A DNA stretch of 64,000 nucleotides, taken from contig NZ_CP054490.1 in the NCBI RefSeq assembly GCF_013342985.1, forward strand, positions 496,001 through 560,000, given 5' to 3'. The notes below the pieces were generated by a model that was not told the origin of the DNA, ran no database searches, and was given only the letters and a program-made list of their open reading frames with translations. The DNA comes from Candidatus Ruthia endofausta (lineage in GTDB: Bacteria > Pseudomonadota > Gammaproteobacteria > PS1 > Pseudothioglobaceae). Positions 1 through 9,004 of this stretch are shown here, piece after piece (within the stretch, counting starts at the first letter, position 1; the number at the start of each line of letters is the position of its first letter). Both the position numbers and the translations under genes were made by a program.

Positions 1-290
1 CCTGATTGTAGAGAGTCTTATATCAAAGCATTTAAAGTGATGGCTAATCTTGCCACCAAACAAGGTGTTGAAGGGAAAAAACTAACCGTTCACACACCAC
101 TAATTCATTTAAATAAAGCACAAATTATCAAAAAAGAGGCCTTTCTCTTGGTATTGTCTATTCACTGATAACAAGGTGTTATCAGGCGGATAAAAATGGA
201 AAAACTTGTGACATTTTTGATGCATGTGAATATAGAAAATTAGGCTTTAAAGAGGTGAAAATAACAGACCCAACCCAATATCAAATCTAG
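1..290 (+). pseudogene. queC: queC (7-cyano-7-deazaguanine synthase) 3' part, frameshifted
   Basis: The first 130 bases read as the C-terminal half of QueC ([11 protein letters not shown], then [17 protein letters not shown]). QueC makes preQ0 for queuosine tRNA modification. Reading then leaves frame at a run of six A (130-135) and stops at 166-168. One base out of register, the QueC sequence resumes ([19 protein letters not shown]) and runs to a TAG at 288-290. The C-terminal zinc site is also damaged: family members carry four cysteines, but here the segment reads CDIFDAC, with Phe where the third Cys is expected. The 5' part lies outside the window. I read this as a dead gene. A seventh A in the run would restore the frame, so transcript slippage is conceivable, but the lost cysteine argues against function. 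Confidence 0.8.
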
Positions 291-395
291 CATTATTTAT
301 ATAAAACACTTTAATAAAAAAATTAAAATTTAGTCTTGTATAACCTCTTTTTGACGATAAAATAATGATTTTAAAATAGTTAAGGAAATAGACAG

Positions 396-623
396 ATGAG
401 TATTGAACAAAGAGTAAAAAAAGTTGTAGCTGAACAATTAGATGTAAGCGGTGATATTGATAACAATGCTTCTTTTATTGATGATTTAGGTGCAGATTCT
501 TTGGATACTGTTGAATTGGTCATGTCTCTTGAAGAAGAATTTGACTGTGAAATTCCTGACAATCAAGCCGAAAACATTACCACAGTTCAACAAGCAATTG
601 ACTACATTAACAATAATTTGTAA
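396..623 (+). CDS. acpP: acyl carrier protein
   Basis: This 75-residue acidic protein is a typical AcpP. It carries growing acyl chains for fatty acid, lipid A and cofactor synthesis in the cytoplasm. The phosphopantetheine attachment motif is present as [11 protein letters not shown], with the modified Ser at about residue 37. The length matches the family (75-80 residues). The ATG at 396 follows an AAGGAA ribosome site (382-387). The next gene is fabF, the usual partner, but a strong hairpin at 646-682 separates the two. The ACP synthase that activates this protein (acpS) is also in the window at 51.7 kb. Confidence 0.97.
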   Translation: MSIEQRVKKVVAEQLDVSGDIDNNASFIDDLGADSLDTVELVMSLEEEFDCEIPDNQAENITTVQQAIDYINNNL

Positions 624-645
624 TTTCCGTTCATCAACTTAACGC

Positions 646-686
646 AATAAGGCGCTTCTTTCTTTGAATTAAGCGCCTTATTTATA
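646..686 (+). terminator. hairpin terminator/attenuator between acpP and fabF
   Basis: A perfect 12-bp stem (AATAAGGCGCTT at 646-657 pairing with 671-682) encloses a 13-base loop. The GC-rich core is GGCGC/GCGCC, and the downstream arm runs into a short T-rich stretch. It lies 22 bases after the acpP stop and about 20 bases before the fabF start. Partial termination here would give the much higher acpP expression known in other bacteria; that role is inferred. Confidence 0.75.
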
Positions 687-703
687 TTAAATTTTAAAAC
701 ATT

Positions 704-1942
704 ATGAGTAAAAGAAAGGTTGTTATTACAGGCATGGGTATGGTTTGTCCAGTGGGTTTAAGTGTAGACGAATCTTGGGATAATATTCTTAAAGGTCATT
801 CTGGCATTGCCCCACTCACTAATATTGATACCAAAGGTCAGTTAGTCACATTTGGTGGTTCGGTTAAGGATTTTGAAATTACTGACTACTTAAAACCTAA
901 AGATGCCAAAAAAATGGACACCTTTATCCATTACGGCATGGTCGCTGGCATTCAAGCTATTGAAGACAGTGGTATTGAGATTACTGAGCAAAATACTCAC
1001 CGCATCGGTGTTGCCATCGGTGCTGGCATTGGCGGTCTTGGCACAATTGAAAAAACTGCAGATCTATTCAGAGAAAAAGGTGCAAAGCGCATTTCACCTT
1101 TTTTCGTTCCTTCGTCAATCATTAATATGATTTCAGGCAATCTTTCTATCAAATATGGCTTAAAAGGCCCTAATTTTTCCATTGTTACCGCTTGCGCCAC
1201 AGGCACTCATAACATTGGTGATGCTTCTCGCTTAATTGAATACGACGATGCTGATGTGATGATTGCTGGTGGTGCTGAAATGTCAACCACTAATTGTGGG
1301 CTAGGTGGTTTTTCTGCGGCACGCGCATTATCCACTCGTAATGATGACCCGACAAGCGCTTCTTGCCCTTGGGATAAAGACAGAGATGGTTTTGTGCTTG
1401 GTGACGGTGCGGGTGTTGTGGTATTAGAAGAATTTAAACACGCTAAAGCACGTGGTGCAAAAATTTATGCACAAGTGTCAGGCTACGGTATGAGCGGGGA
1501 TGCTTATCACATGACACTACCTTCAAAAAAGGGGGAAGGGGCAGCCAGATGTATGCAAAATGCGCTGAGAAACTCAGGTATTAACGTTGATCAAATTGAT
1601 TACATTAACGCCCATGGCACCTCTACGCCAGCAGGTGACCAGGCAGAAACAGATGCTGCAAAATTAGCCCTTGGCAAGCATGCTTATAACATTGTCATGA
1701 GTTCAACCAAATCTATGACTGGGCATTTATTGGGCGCTGCCGGTGGCATTGAAGCCATTTTTACTGCACTTGCCATTCAAAATCAAATAGCACCACCTAC
1801 CATTAATATTATCAATCAAGACCCAAATTGTGATTTAGATTATTGTGCTAATGAAGCACGAGAAATGACAATCAATCATGCCATTTCTAACTCATTTGGG
1901 TTTGGTGGTGCTAATGGCTCAATTGTATTGAGCAAGATTTAA
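704..1942 (+). CDS. fabF: 3-oxoacyl-ACP synthase II (KAS II)
   Basis: This condensing enzyme extends acyl-ACP with malonyl-ACP in fatty acid elongation. The 412 residues match the family. The catalytic triad is visible: Cys at about residue 164 in VTACATGTHNIG, His in NAHGTSTPAGD, and His in KSMTGHLLGAAGG. The C-terminal glycine-rich motif FGFGGANGS is intact. The ATG at 704 gives the canonical N-terminus MSKRKVVITGMG. There is no clear Shine-Dalgarno sequence in the A/T-rich stretch before it, possibly because the acpP hairpin ends only about 20 bases upstream. The next gene is convergent. Confidence 0.97.
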   Translation: MSKRKVVITGMGMVCPVGLSVDESWDNILKGHSGIAPLTNIDTKGQLVTFGGSVKDFEITDYLKPKDAKKMDTFIHYGMVAGIQAIEDSGIEITEQNTHRIGVAIGAGIGGLGTIEKTADLFREKGAKRISPFFVPSSIINMISGNLSIKYGLKGPNFSIVTACATGTHNIGDASRLIEYDDADVMIAGGAEMSTTNCGLGGFSAARALSTRNDDPTSASCPWDKDRDGFVLGDGAGVVVLEEFKHAKARGAKIYAQVSGYGMSGDAYHMTLPSKKGEGAARCMQNALRNSGINVDQIDYINAHGTSTPAGDQAETDAAKLALGKHAYNIVMSSTKSMTGHLLGAAGGIEAIFTALAIQNQIAPPTINIINQDPNCDLDYCANEAREMTINHAISNSFGFGGANGSIVLSKI

Positions 1943-1977
1943 AAAAATCTTATTCTGAAAACAACTTAGAATATTAA

Positions 1978-2193
1978 CTATTTTGTTGTTGTTAAATCAA
2001 CGCCTTTAATTTTATCAGCATCAGAAATTAATACCTCAATAAACTCATAAATTGCAATTGCACCATTTTGAACACTACTAAGTGCAACTTCCTTATTCAT
2101 AACCAAAGACCAGCTTTCATCAGTTGCAATAAACTGTACAGCACCGCCAATTAATGCCAAAATAATAATAATACTGAGAATAAATCTAATCAT
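1978..2193 (-). CDS. small membrane-anchored protein of unknown function
   Basis: This 71-residue protein has one N-terminal hydrophobic segment (about residues 3-22, MIRFILSIIIILALIGG) followed by a short soluble tail. The start codon overlaps the 3' end of the upstream oligopeptidase gene by 8 bases, which implies translational coupling and supports a real gene. I do not recognise the family. The tail could sit in the periplasm (single-pass anchor) or the segment could be an uncleaved signal. Confidence 0.6.
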   Translation of the reverse strand: MIRFILSIIIILALIGGAVQFIATDESWSLVMNKEVALSSVQNGAIAIYEFIEVLISDADKIKGVDLTTTK

Positions 2194-4120
2194 GTTTTTT
2201 CCTTAGTTGAATGAATGTGCCGTTTGCTTTTAATAAGGCACTAATTGAGGGTTTTTCACCTCTAAATTTTATATATTGTTGCATAAAATCTAGACTGCCG
2301 CCTATTTGCAAAATATTATACAAGAAATCTTGAGAGGCATTAGAACCAATACCACCCTTCTTTTGCACATAGTAATAAGCATCAGCTGCTAAAACTTCTG
2401 CCCATTTGTAGCTAAAATATCCCGCGCCATAACCGCCTGAAAAAATATGCCCAAAAGTGTTTAAAAATCGATTTTCATCAATACCATCCATCAGAGCCGT
2501 TTCTAATCGAACTTGGGCTAATACTTCATAAGTGTCTGAATTGGACATGTGTGTTTTAAGATCCCACAATGAAAACTCACATTGTCGTAACATACTCAGT
2601 GCTGAGTGAAAATTTTTAGAAGCGATGAGTTTGTCAAACAAATCATTAGGCAAAGATTTTCCAGTTTTATAATGCTTTGAAATAAGCACAATCACTTGTT
2701 TTTCAAATGCATAAAACTCCATGTACTGACTGGGCAATTCCACGCCATCCCATGGCACACCAGATATGCCTGCAGCACAGGGATATTTAACTTTAGTCAA
2801 TAGATGATGTAACGCATGTCCAAACTCATGAAATAAAGTAACAATTTCATCAAATTCAAATAGGGCTGGTTTGTCTTTAGTAGGGGAATTAAGATTACAA
2901 ACCACAAAAGCAACTGGTTTTTTCTTATTAATCAAAGGCTGGTAATCCGCCATCCATGCACCAGAACGCTTATTTTCTCTGGCATATAAATCAAGATAAA
3001 TTCTACCAATGAGTTCATTTTTATCACTAACATTTAAAACTTTAACATCGACGTGATAGCTATCTTGCTGTATTTGCTTAATTTTAATCTGATATAAATT
3101 TTCAATGGTTGAAAACAACCCATTTAACACACTCTCTGCTGGAAAATACGGCGTTAAATCAGATTTTTTAAATCCAAATTTTTGTTCTTTAAGTTTTTCA
3201 CTATAAAACCCTAAATCCCACGGTTTTAAATCAATGCCTGAAAAATTTTCTAATTCTTCTAGCTCTAATTGCGCCTGAGGCTTTGAACACCCCACCAAAT
3301 TAGACAAAAACTGAAGTACTTCATCAACTGTACTAACCATTTTAGATGCAATAGACAACTGCGCATAATGCTCAAAACCTAAGATATTAGCCATCTCAGC
3401 ACGTAATGATAAAATCTCATCCATAATTGGCTTGTTGTTATAATTAGTTGAAGTAATGCCCAATTCTGAGGCTCTTGATACATAAGCTCTGTACACTTCT
3501 TCTCTTAAATCTCGGTTGTCTAAATAAGTCATAACATCCATATAAACAGGCATTTGCAAACTTAATTCATAACCCTTATTAGTTCTAATTTTTGCCAATT
3601 CATTATCACTATAGCCTTTTAACTCATTTTTACCTACATTTTTTTTCCACTCGTTAGTGGACTTTAAAGCGTTTTTAGAAAACTCATTGCTCAGTAAACT
3701 GAGTTTCTCCTTGATAGTTTTAAATCTATTTGCAGTCTTGCCTTTCAAGCCCACACCTGAAAGCTCAAAGCCCTCTATGGCGTCTTTAACGATGTGTTGT
3801 TGTTGCTTATTAAGGTTGGTCTTTTTGAGTGCTTCGTAAGCTTGATATAGAGCTTTATTGGTAGATATATCAGAATAAAAATTAGTAATAATTGGCAGCG
3901 TTTGTTCATATTGCTGATTAAATTCATCACTAAACATCACTGCATTTAAATGTGAATTAACACTGGTGAACTTACCCAACTCAAACTCCATTTGGTCAAT
4001 AGGTACAACCACACTATTCCAACTCCTACCAAGGCTTGCCTGTTCTACTACCTTAAGCCCGTCTTTGGTTAATTTTTTAATGGTTTTAACAATATTTTTA
4101 GGTTGAAAATTTGGTTTCAT
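2186..4120 (-). CDS. prlC: oligopeptidase A (M3 family metallopeptidase)
   Basis: This is a cytosolic zinc oligopeptidase that degrades short peptides, including cleaved signal peptides. The zinc motif is HEFGH, in TLFHEFGHALHHLLT near residue 435, with the third-ligand Glu region downstream. The length of 644 is slightly below the usual 680. The N-terminus (MKPNFQPKNIVKTI) is plausible for the family, and the C-terminal Tyr/Gly-rich substrate loop (FSGGYGAGYFSYKW) is intact. It is followed by a small overlapping membrane-protein gene and preceded by tRNA-Ser on the same strand. Confidence 0.93.
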   Translation of the reverse strand: MKPNFQPKNIVKTIKKLTKDGLKVVEQASLGRSWNSVVVPIDQMEFELGKFTSVNSHLNAVMFSDEFNQQYEQTLPIITNFYSDISTNKALYQAYEALKKTNLNKQQQHIVKDAIEGFELSGVGLKGKTANRFKTIKEKLSLLSNEFSKNALKSTNEWKKNVGKNELKGYSDNELAKIRTNKGYELSLQMPVYMDVMTYLDNRDLREEVYRAYVSRASELGITSTNYNNKPIMDEILSLRAEMANILGFEHYAQLSIASKMVSTVDEVLQFLSNLVGCSKPQAQLELEELENFSGIDLKPWDLGFYSEKLKEQKFGFKKSDLTPYFPAESVLNGLFSTIENLYQIKIKQIQQDSYHVDVKVLNVSDKNELIGRIYLDLYARENKRSGAWMADYQPLINKKKPVAFVVCNLNSPTKDKPALFEFDEIVTLFHEFGHALHHLLTKVKYPCAAGISGVPWDGVELPSQYMEFYAFEKQVIVLISKHYKTGKSLPNDLFDKLIASKNFHSALSMLRQCEFSLWDLKTHMSNSDTYEVLAQVRLETALMDGIDENRFLNTFGHIFSGGYGAGYFSYKWAEVLAADAYYYVQKKGGIGSNASQDFLYNILQIGGSLDFMQQYIKFRGEKPSISALLKANGTFIQLRKKHD

Positions 4121-4132
4121 AAGGAATTAATA

Positions 4133-4222
4133 TGGTGGAAGGAGTGGGATTCGAACCCACGGCACCCCCAAAGGTACACACACTTTCCAAGTGTGCTCAT
4201 TCGGCCGCTCTGACATCCTTCC
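4133..4222 (-). tRNA. tRNA-Ser (anticodon GGA)
   Basis: Read on the minus strand, the sequence folds as a class II tRNA with a long variable arm. The acceptor stem is GGAAGGA/TCCTTCC and the anticodon loop CTTGGAAAG gives GGA, which reads UCC/UCU. The T arm is GTGGGTTCGAATCCCAC and the CCA end is encoded. The discriminator base reads A (the base before CCA), whereas bacterial serine tRNAs normally have G at this position. It sits between prlC and metG. Confidence 0.93.
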
Positions 4223-4263
4223 GAAAAAAATTATTTTAATCAACAATGGTTAAGATTTCAAGG

Positions 4264-4577
4264 CTAACTAATTTTTATGCCTGGCTTAGCAGTAGAATCA
4301 ACTGACAAAATATGCAACGACTCACCATCACCTGCTGCAAGTGCCATCTCTTGTGAGATGCCCAAAGCGCATTTTTCTAGAGCTATAAGTTTGCAACCAT
4401 AATGTGGTAAGTCGCCCTTCTAAACCCTTTGTTGTGTAATGGGCTTTAATGCCTGCAAACACATTGCGTGTTTCTTGTTCGCCGATGTCTAATATTAATT
4501 GTAATAATTTATTAGCACCTTCTACATTTTGGGCTTTGATAATTTTGGCAACCCGTAAATCAATTTTTCTAAAGTCG
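4264..4577 (-). pseudogene. decayed C-terminal tRNA-binding domain of methionyl-tRNA synthetase
   Basis: Downstream of the intact metG reading frame, the sequence still encodes the MetG C-terminal EMAP/tRNA-binding domain, but spread over different frames. DFRKIDLRVAKIIKAQ through GLEGRLTT reads in one frame. MVANL, then SSRKMRFG, then ISQEMALAAGDGE to a stop at 4264-4266 need successive frame changes. This makes at least three indels. In other bacteria this domain dimerises the enzyme and aids tRNA binding but is not needed for catalysis. An ORF starting within metG (ATG near 4675) covers part of it and is a by-product of the shift. Confidence 0.85.
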
Positions 4578-6278
4578 TTATTCTGAATCATGACTCTGAG
4601 TTTTTTTCGTTCTTGCGTGGTTGATTGTTGCATACTTTCGCTTTGGATTCTTAATAACTTGCTCAATTTGTTCATCTTCGATACGTGACATTAACGGCTT
4701 AAAGGAGTTAATTTGGTGCTTGGTTAAGGGGTGTTGTTTTAAATCCTTCCAATTAAGCGCATCTATATTTAAAAACACTTCAACCTGCTCTGCCATAACG
4801 GGTAACACTGGTTTAAGATAAATCATCAACACTCTAAATAAATTAATAGCGAGTGAAGTTATATCATGCACTTGTGCTTGCTTGTCTTGTTCTTTTACCA
4901 ATTGCCATGGCTTATGCTCATCGATATATTGATTGGCTTTATCGGCTAATTTCATAATCTCGCGCATGGCTTGATTATAATTACGCGCCTCATAGTGTTT
5001 TTTAATAACATCACTACAAGCAACAAACTCATGATAAAGCTCAGGTTCAATAGCATAGGCAGATAAAGTTTTGTTAAATTTATTAACAATAAATCCCGCA
5101 CTACGTGAAGCAATATTAACCACTTTTCCCACCAAATCTGAATTTACACGTTGTTTAAAATCGGTCAAATTAAGATCTACATCATCAATTTTAGCAGACA
5201 GTTTATAGGCATAATAATAACGCAAACATTCAGGATTAAGATGATTAAGATAAGTTCTGGCCTGAATAAACGTACCGCGAGATTTGCTCATTTTTTGACC
5301 ATTCACAGTTAAAAAACCATGTGCAAAAATCGCGCTTGGCGTGCGATAATTCGCACCCATCAACATCGCTGGCCAAAAAAGTGCGTGAAAATAAACAATG
5401 TCTTTACCGATAAAATGATAAAGCTCGCTACTTGAGTCTTTGTTAAAGTACTCATCAAAATCTAACCCCTGCTCGTCGCAAAGCTTTTTAAAACTCGCCA
5501 TATAACCAATCGGTGCATCTAGCCAAACATAGAAATATTTACCTTCCATCCCAGGAATCTGGAAACCAAAATACGGTGCATCACGAGAAATATCCCATTG
5601 TTGAAGGCCTTGCTCAAACCACTCAGATAATTTATTTCTAACTTCATCTTGTAAATGCCCTGCTTTGGTCCACGCTTTAAGTTGCGCTTCAAATTGAGGC
5701 AAGTCAAAGAAATAGTGCTCTGAGTCTTTAGTGATTGGGGTTGTACCTGAAATGGCAGATTTGGCATTTTTCAGCTCTATTGGCGAATAGATTGCGCCAC
5801 AAACTTCACAATTATCACCATATTGGTCATTAGCACCACACTTAGGGCAATCACCTTTAATGAAGCGGTCGGGTAAAAACATTTGCTTCTCAGGGTCAAA
5901 TGCCTGAGAGATGGTACGTGTTTTAATAAAACCAGCGTCATTTAGCTTGCTATAAATATTGGCAGAAATGTCTTTATTTTCCTGGCTATGGGTTGAGTGA
6001 TATTGGCTAAAACCAATGGAGAACTCTTTAAAATCTGCCTGATGGCGCTCACTCACATCTTCAATTAACACTTCAGGCTTAATACCAAGCTCATCAGCTT
6101 TAAGCATAATGGGTGTACCATGTGCATCATCTGCACAAACATAATGACACTCATTACCCATCATTTTTTGAAAACGCACCCAGATATCAGTTTGAATGTA
6201 TTCCAATAAATGCCCCAGATGAATTTCACCATTGGCATAAGGCAGTGCTGAGGTAACGAGAATTTTTCGCGATGTCAT
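4578..6278 (-). CDS. metG: methionyl-tRNA synthetase, catalytic and anticodon-binding part
   Basis: This enzyme charges tRNA-Met. The Rossmann-fold signature EIHLGHL (HIGH-type), a zinc knuckle ([18 protein letters not shown]) and KMSKSRG are all intact, followed by the helical anticodon-binding region. The family product is about 670-680 residues. Here the frame ends at 566 residues, and about the last 30 residues are out-of-frame junk before a TAA. The dimerisation domain downstream is eroded. The core is very likely functional as a monomeric enzyme, as natural synthetases lacking this domain are known. It is divergent from mrp, the common gammaproteobacterial arrangement. Confidence 0.93.
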   Translation of the reverse strand: MTSRKILVTSALPYANGEIHLGHLLEYIQTDIWVRFQKMMGNECHYVCADDAHGTPIMLKADELGIKPEVLIEDVSERHQADFKEFSIGFSQYHSTHSQENKDISANIYSKLNDAGFIKTRTISQAFDPEKQMFLPDRFIKGDCPKCGANDQYGDNCEVCGAIYSPIELKNAKSAISGTTPITKDSEHYFFDLPQFEAQLKAWTKAGHLQDEVRNKLSEWFEQGLQQWDISRDAPYFGFQIPGMEGKYFYVWLDAPIGYMASFKKLCDEQGLDFDEYFNKDSSSELYHFIGKDIVYFHALFWPAMLMGANYRTPSAIFAHGFLTVNGQKMSKSRGTFIQARTYLNHLNPECLRYYYAYKLSAKIDDVDLNLTDFKQRVNSDLVGKVVNIASRSAGFIVNKFNKTLSAYAIEPELYHEFVACSDVIKKHYEARNYNQAMREIMKLADKANQYIDEHKPWQLVKEQDKQAQVHDITSLAINLFRVLMIYLKPVLPVMAEQVEVFLNIDALNWKDLKQHPLTKHQINSFKPLMSRIEDEQIEQVIKNPKRKYATINHARTKKTQSHDSE

Positions 6279-6362
6279 AATAAGCTTGGTAATATTAAGG
6301 GTGGCTTATATCGTTATACGATAAAATATCGCTATTATTTTACTTAATTGGATACAATAAAA

Positions 6363-7445
6363 ATGGCAGATTTAACGAACAAGCAAATTAAAGATACTTT
6401 ATCCAAAGTTGTTGATGTTTATACCGAACAAGATATTGTTTCTTCAAATGTCATTAATGATGTTAACATTGATGGTGACAAAGTGCAAATTGACATTGAA
6501 CTTAATTACCCTGCTAATAGTTATCACGCTACTTTATCTAGTGCTATTACTGATGCATTAGCAGAAGCCAATATTAACAATGTTAGCGTTGATATTAAAA
6601 CCAAAATTGTTAAATACACCACTCAAAAAGGAGTTGATGTCCTACCAGAAGTTAAAAACATTATTGCAGTTGCTTCAGGCAAAGGTGGTGTTGGCAAATC
6701 AACCACTGCGGTTAATTTAGCATTAGCATTACAAACAGAAGGCGCCAAAGTTGCTATTTTAGATGCCGATATTTATGGCCCTTCTCAACCTAGAATGCTA
6801 GGCGTTAGCAAAGCTAAGCCAGAATCCACCGCTGAGGGTAAATTATTACCTATTTTGGGTCATGGTATGCAAAGCATGTCAATTGGCTATTTGGTTGATG
6901 AAGACAATCCTATGATTTGGCGTGGTCCTATGGTCACCCAAGCTTTAGAGCAAATGCTAAGAGACACCTTATGGCGTGGTATTGATTATATGGTGATTGA
7001 CTTACCACCAGGCACAGGCGATACACAATTGACACTATCACAAAAAATACCAGTTAGTGGCTCTGTGATTGTAACAACCCCACAAGACATTGCACTAATT
7101 GATGCTAAAAAAGGCTTAAAAATGTTTGAAAAAGTCAATATTCCTATTTTAGGTATTGTTGAAAACATGTCGTTACATATTTGCTCTAAGTGCGGGCACG
7201 AAGAAGCTACTTTTGGTACAGGTGGCGGTGAAACCATGGCAGCTGATGCAGGTGTTGAGTTTTTAGGTGCACTCCCTTTAGAGATGGACATTCGAACTGA
7301 CGTTGACGAAGGCACACCAACCGTTGCCAAAAACCCAGAAGGCAGAGTAGCTGAGATTTATAAAGAAATCGCCAAAAAAGTTAGTGCCAAACTCACCCAA
7401 CAATCTCGCGCAACTAGTGCTTTCCCAAGTATTACCATTGAGTAG
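6363..7445 (+). CDS. mrp: Mrp/ApbC iron-sulfur cluster carrier ATPase
   Basis: This P-loop ATPase carries and delivers Fe-S clusters. An N-terminal MIP18-like domain (about residues 5-85) is followed by a deviant Walker A motif (SGKGGVGKSTT), the LDADIYGPSQP motif, and the CxxC cluster site in HICSKCGHEE. The ATG at 6363 is preferred over a TTG 15 bases upstream because it gives the usual MADLTNKQIKDTL start. It is transcribed away from metG. In this genome it would work alongside the isc operon 1.2 kb downstream. Confidence 0.95.
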   Translation: MADLTNKQIKDTLSKVVDVYTEQDIVSSNVINDVNIDGDKVQIDIELNYPANSYHATLSSAITDALAEANINNVSVDIKTKIVKYTTQKGVDVLPEVKNIIAVASGKGGVGKSTTAVNLALALQTEGAKVAILDADIYGPSQPRMLGVSKAKPESTAEGKLLPILGHGMQSMSIGYLVDEDNPMIWRGPMVTQALEQMLRDTLWRGIDYMVIDLPPGTGDTQLTLSQKIPVSGSVIVTTPQDIALIDAKKGLKMFEKVNIPILGIVENMSLHICSKCGHEEATFGTGGGETMAADAGVEFLGALPLEMDIRTDVDEGTPTVAKNPEGRVAEIYKEIAKKVSAKLTQQSRATSAFPSITIE

Positions 7446-7460
7446 CACTAAATAGGCAAA

Positions 7461-7869
7461 ATAGAGCGGCTTAAAGGCAGGTTTATTGACATCATTCAAT
7501 GGGATATGATTGGCCATGCACTTTTGTTTGACAAGCTTAACAGAAATCCAAGCGATTAGTACCTGTATGACACCTTAAAAGTTGCGCGAAAAGTAGTTAC
7601 TAATGCCAATGAATTTATTAAAACATTTAAGTGATATTAAAAAAGTCATTAAAATTGAGCGCCAAGAAAAATATTGCGGTGTTGTTTATACCAATGATTT
7701 AGACAACCCTGACTTTGTCAAAATATTTCACCCAAACAACCTAGGTAAAGTTTGTGGTAGTAGTAAAAATCCGCTAATACCACGATGATTATTGTCTAAA
7801 GACAAACCAATGGAGATAGGAACAGAATTCGAGTCCAAAAAAGCACAGGGCTTGGTTTCTGCTATTTAA
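7461..7869 (+). pseudogene. decayed locus of unknown function (one or two genes)
   Basis: A frame starting near 7461 (LKGRFIDIIQWDMIGHALLF) is cut by TAG and continues as YLYDTLKVARKVV to a TGA. Overlapping it, a second frame from ATG 7603 gives KIERQEKYCGVVYTND and KIFHPNNLGKVCGSS, reaches TGA at 7786-7788, then stays open as LLSKDKPMEIGTEFESKK to TAA at 7867-7869. The coding-like composition on both sides of the stops suggests one or two broken genes. I do not recognise the family. The ATG start and the 61-residue remnant could conceivably still be translated. Confidence 0.5.
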
Positions 7870-7949
7870 GCATTATCAGCTATACTTTTAATCCTTAATG
7901 CAATACACCTGAAGCGTCATATAGTATACAAGTAGCCCCTATTGTTTTT

Positions 7950-8560
7950 GTATTATACTCACCCAAAACAACTTTAATTTCACTATGGCAATAGGGACTT
8001 TCTCAATACGAATCTTGTTGGCTCGTTGAACCAAAGCAAGTGTGATTAAACCCATCACACTACTGGTTTTAAAGGCTTATCATCAATGGCAAAATTGGTG
8101 AGTTACTCGTTGTTATCGAATGGCAACTTAAGGCTTAATTTTCCATAGCTTTTACTGCTTGTATTGTTGTCTCCTTATCCAAATTCAAAACTGATTAAAG
8201 GCGTGAGTTCAACTTCTATACCGAGAATATTGCCTTTGATGTTGTCGTTTAGCTCAGAGATGGGTTGAATGGTTTTAATGCTATAATCTAGCTCTTTTGA
8301 ACTAAGTCCATGAATGCTGATTTGCATGCGACCAGAACCAAACTGATTAAAAAACTCATTGGCTTTGTCATTCATCAAGTTTTCGGCTTTATTAATGGCT
8401 TAAATCACTAGCATTGTCTGAGTTTGTAGAGCCTAGGGCGTTGCGTAGTGTGCTACCCTCTTCTTTGAGTAAGGTGGTTGTTTTGGGGTTTTTTTTGTTA
8501 ACAACGGTTTAACTGTACTTAGTGTTTAAATCTAGGTAAGTGGGTTTATCGAATTAAAAA
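7950..8560 (-). pseudogene. inverse autotransporter (intimin/invasin-type) beta-domain remnant
   Basis: On the minus strand an open piece reads AINKAENLMNDKANEFFNQFG, then RMQISIHGLSSKELDYSIK and IQPISELNDN. This matches the start of the inverse-autotransporter beta-barrel (linker helix, then first strands). Further along and out of frame, YGKLSLKLPFDNNE and LALVQRANKIRIEK resemble the barrel end. Upstream, LLKEEGSTLRNALGSTNSDN is in a third frame. Stops and shifts separate all the parts, and no passenger domain is left. It is a dead outer-membrane adhesin gene. The ends given are approximate. Confidence 0.6.
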
Positions 8561-8638
8561 ATATTAAATATGAACTTTATTGATGATAATATCATAATAT
8601 ATATTAAATTATAAGTCTTGCCTAAAAAAAATAAGGTC

Positions 8639-8977
8639 TTAATGGTTTTCAGAGACTTGATTGATTGTGTATTTTGGAATTTCAATCACCAAGTCAGTGT
8701 CACCTACAATTGTTTGACAAGATAGGCGCGATTCTGGGTCTAAGCCCCAAGCCTTATCCAATAAATCATCTTCGGTTTCATCTGACTCCTCTACTGAATC
8801 AAACCCTTCGCGCAGGTAAATATGGCAAGTTGTGCAAGCATTTGACATTTCGCAGGCGTGTTCGATTTCAACGTCATTGGCAAGTAGTGCATCACAAACA
8901 CTAATGCCTGATTGGGTTTCAATAACAGTGCCTTCTGGGCATAATTCATGATGGGGTAGTACAATAATTTGTGGCAT
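8639..8977 (-). CDS. fdx: ISC-system [2Fe-2S] ferredoxin
   Basis: This is the adrenodoxin-type ferredoxin that supplies electrons for Fe-S cluster assembly on IscU. The cluster ligands appear as CEMSNACTTC near residues 42-51, plus a fourth Cys in RLSCQTIVGD. The 112 residues fit the family. It closes the isc operon, 28 bases after hscA. In the E. coli operon iscX usually follows; here no iscX is visible before the decayed locus. Confidence 0.96.
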   Translation of the reverse strand: MPQIIVLPHHELCPEGTVIETQSGISVCDALLANDVEIEHACEMSNACTTCHIYLREGFDSVEESDETEDDLLDKAWGLDPESRLSCQTIVGDTDLVIEIPKYTINQVSENH

Positions 8978-9004
8978 ATAGTATAGGCTTTCTAAATATT
9001 TTTG

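Noticed and set aside
351-377. acpP promoter TTGACG with TAAAAT 15 bases apart
   Set aside because: The spacing is short, and the start point would fall on the ribosome site, so I did not call it.
1943-1977. Bidirectional terminator between fabF and the small membrane gene
   Set aside because: The inverted repeat (ATTCT/AGAAT) is only about 5-6 bp and lacks a G/C core.
4328-4675. Separate 115-residue tRNA-binding protein
   Set aside because: It starts inside metG in another frame and is itself broken before its end, so it is a by-product of metG decay rather than a stand-alone Trbp111-like gene.
7786-7788. TGA read as Trp (recoding) in the unknown ORF
   Set aside because: TGA is used as a normal stop in other genes here (for example iscS-side hscB, rnc and uup), so genome-wide recoding is not supported. 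The locus also has other breaks.
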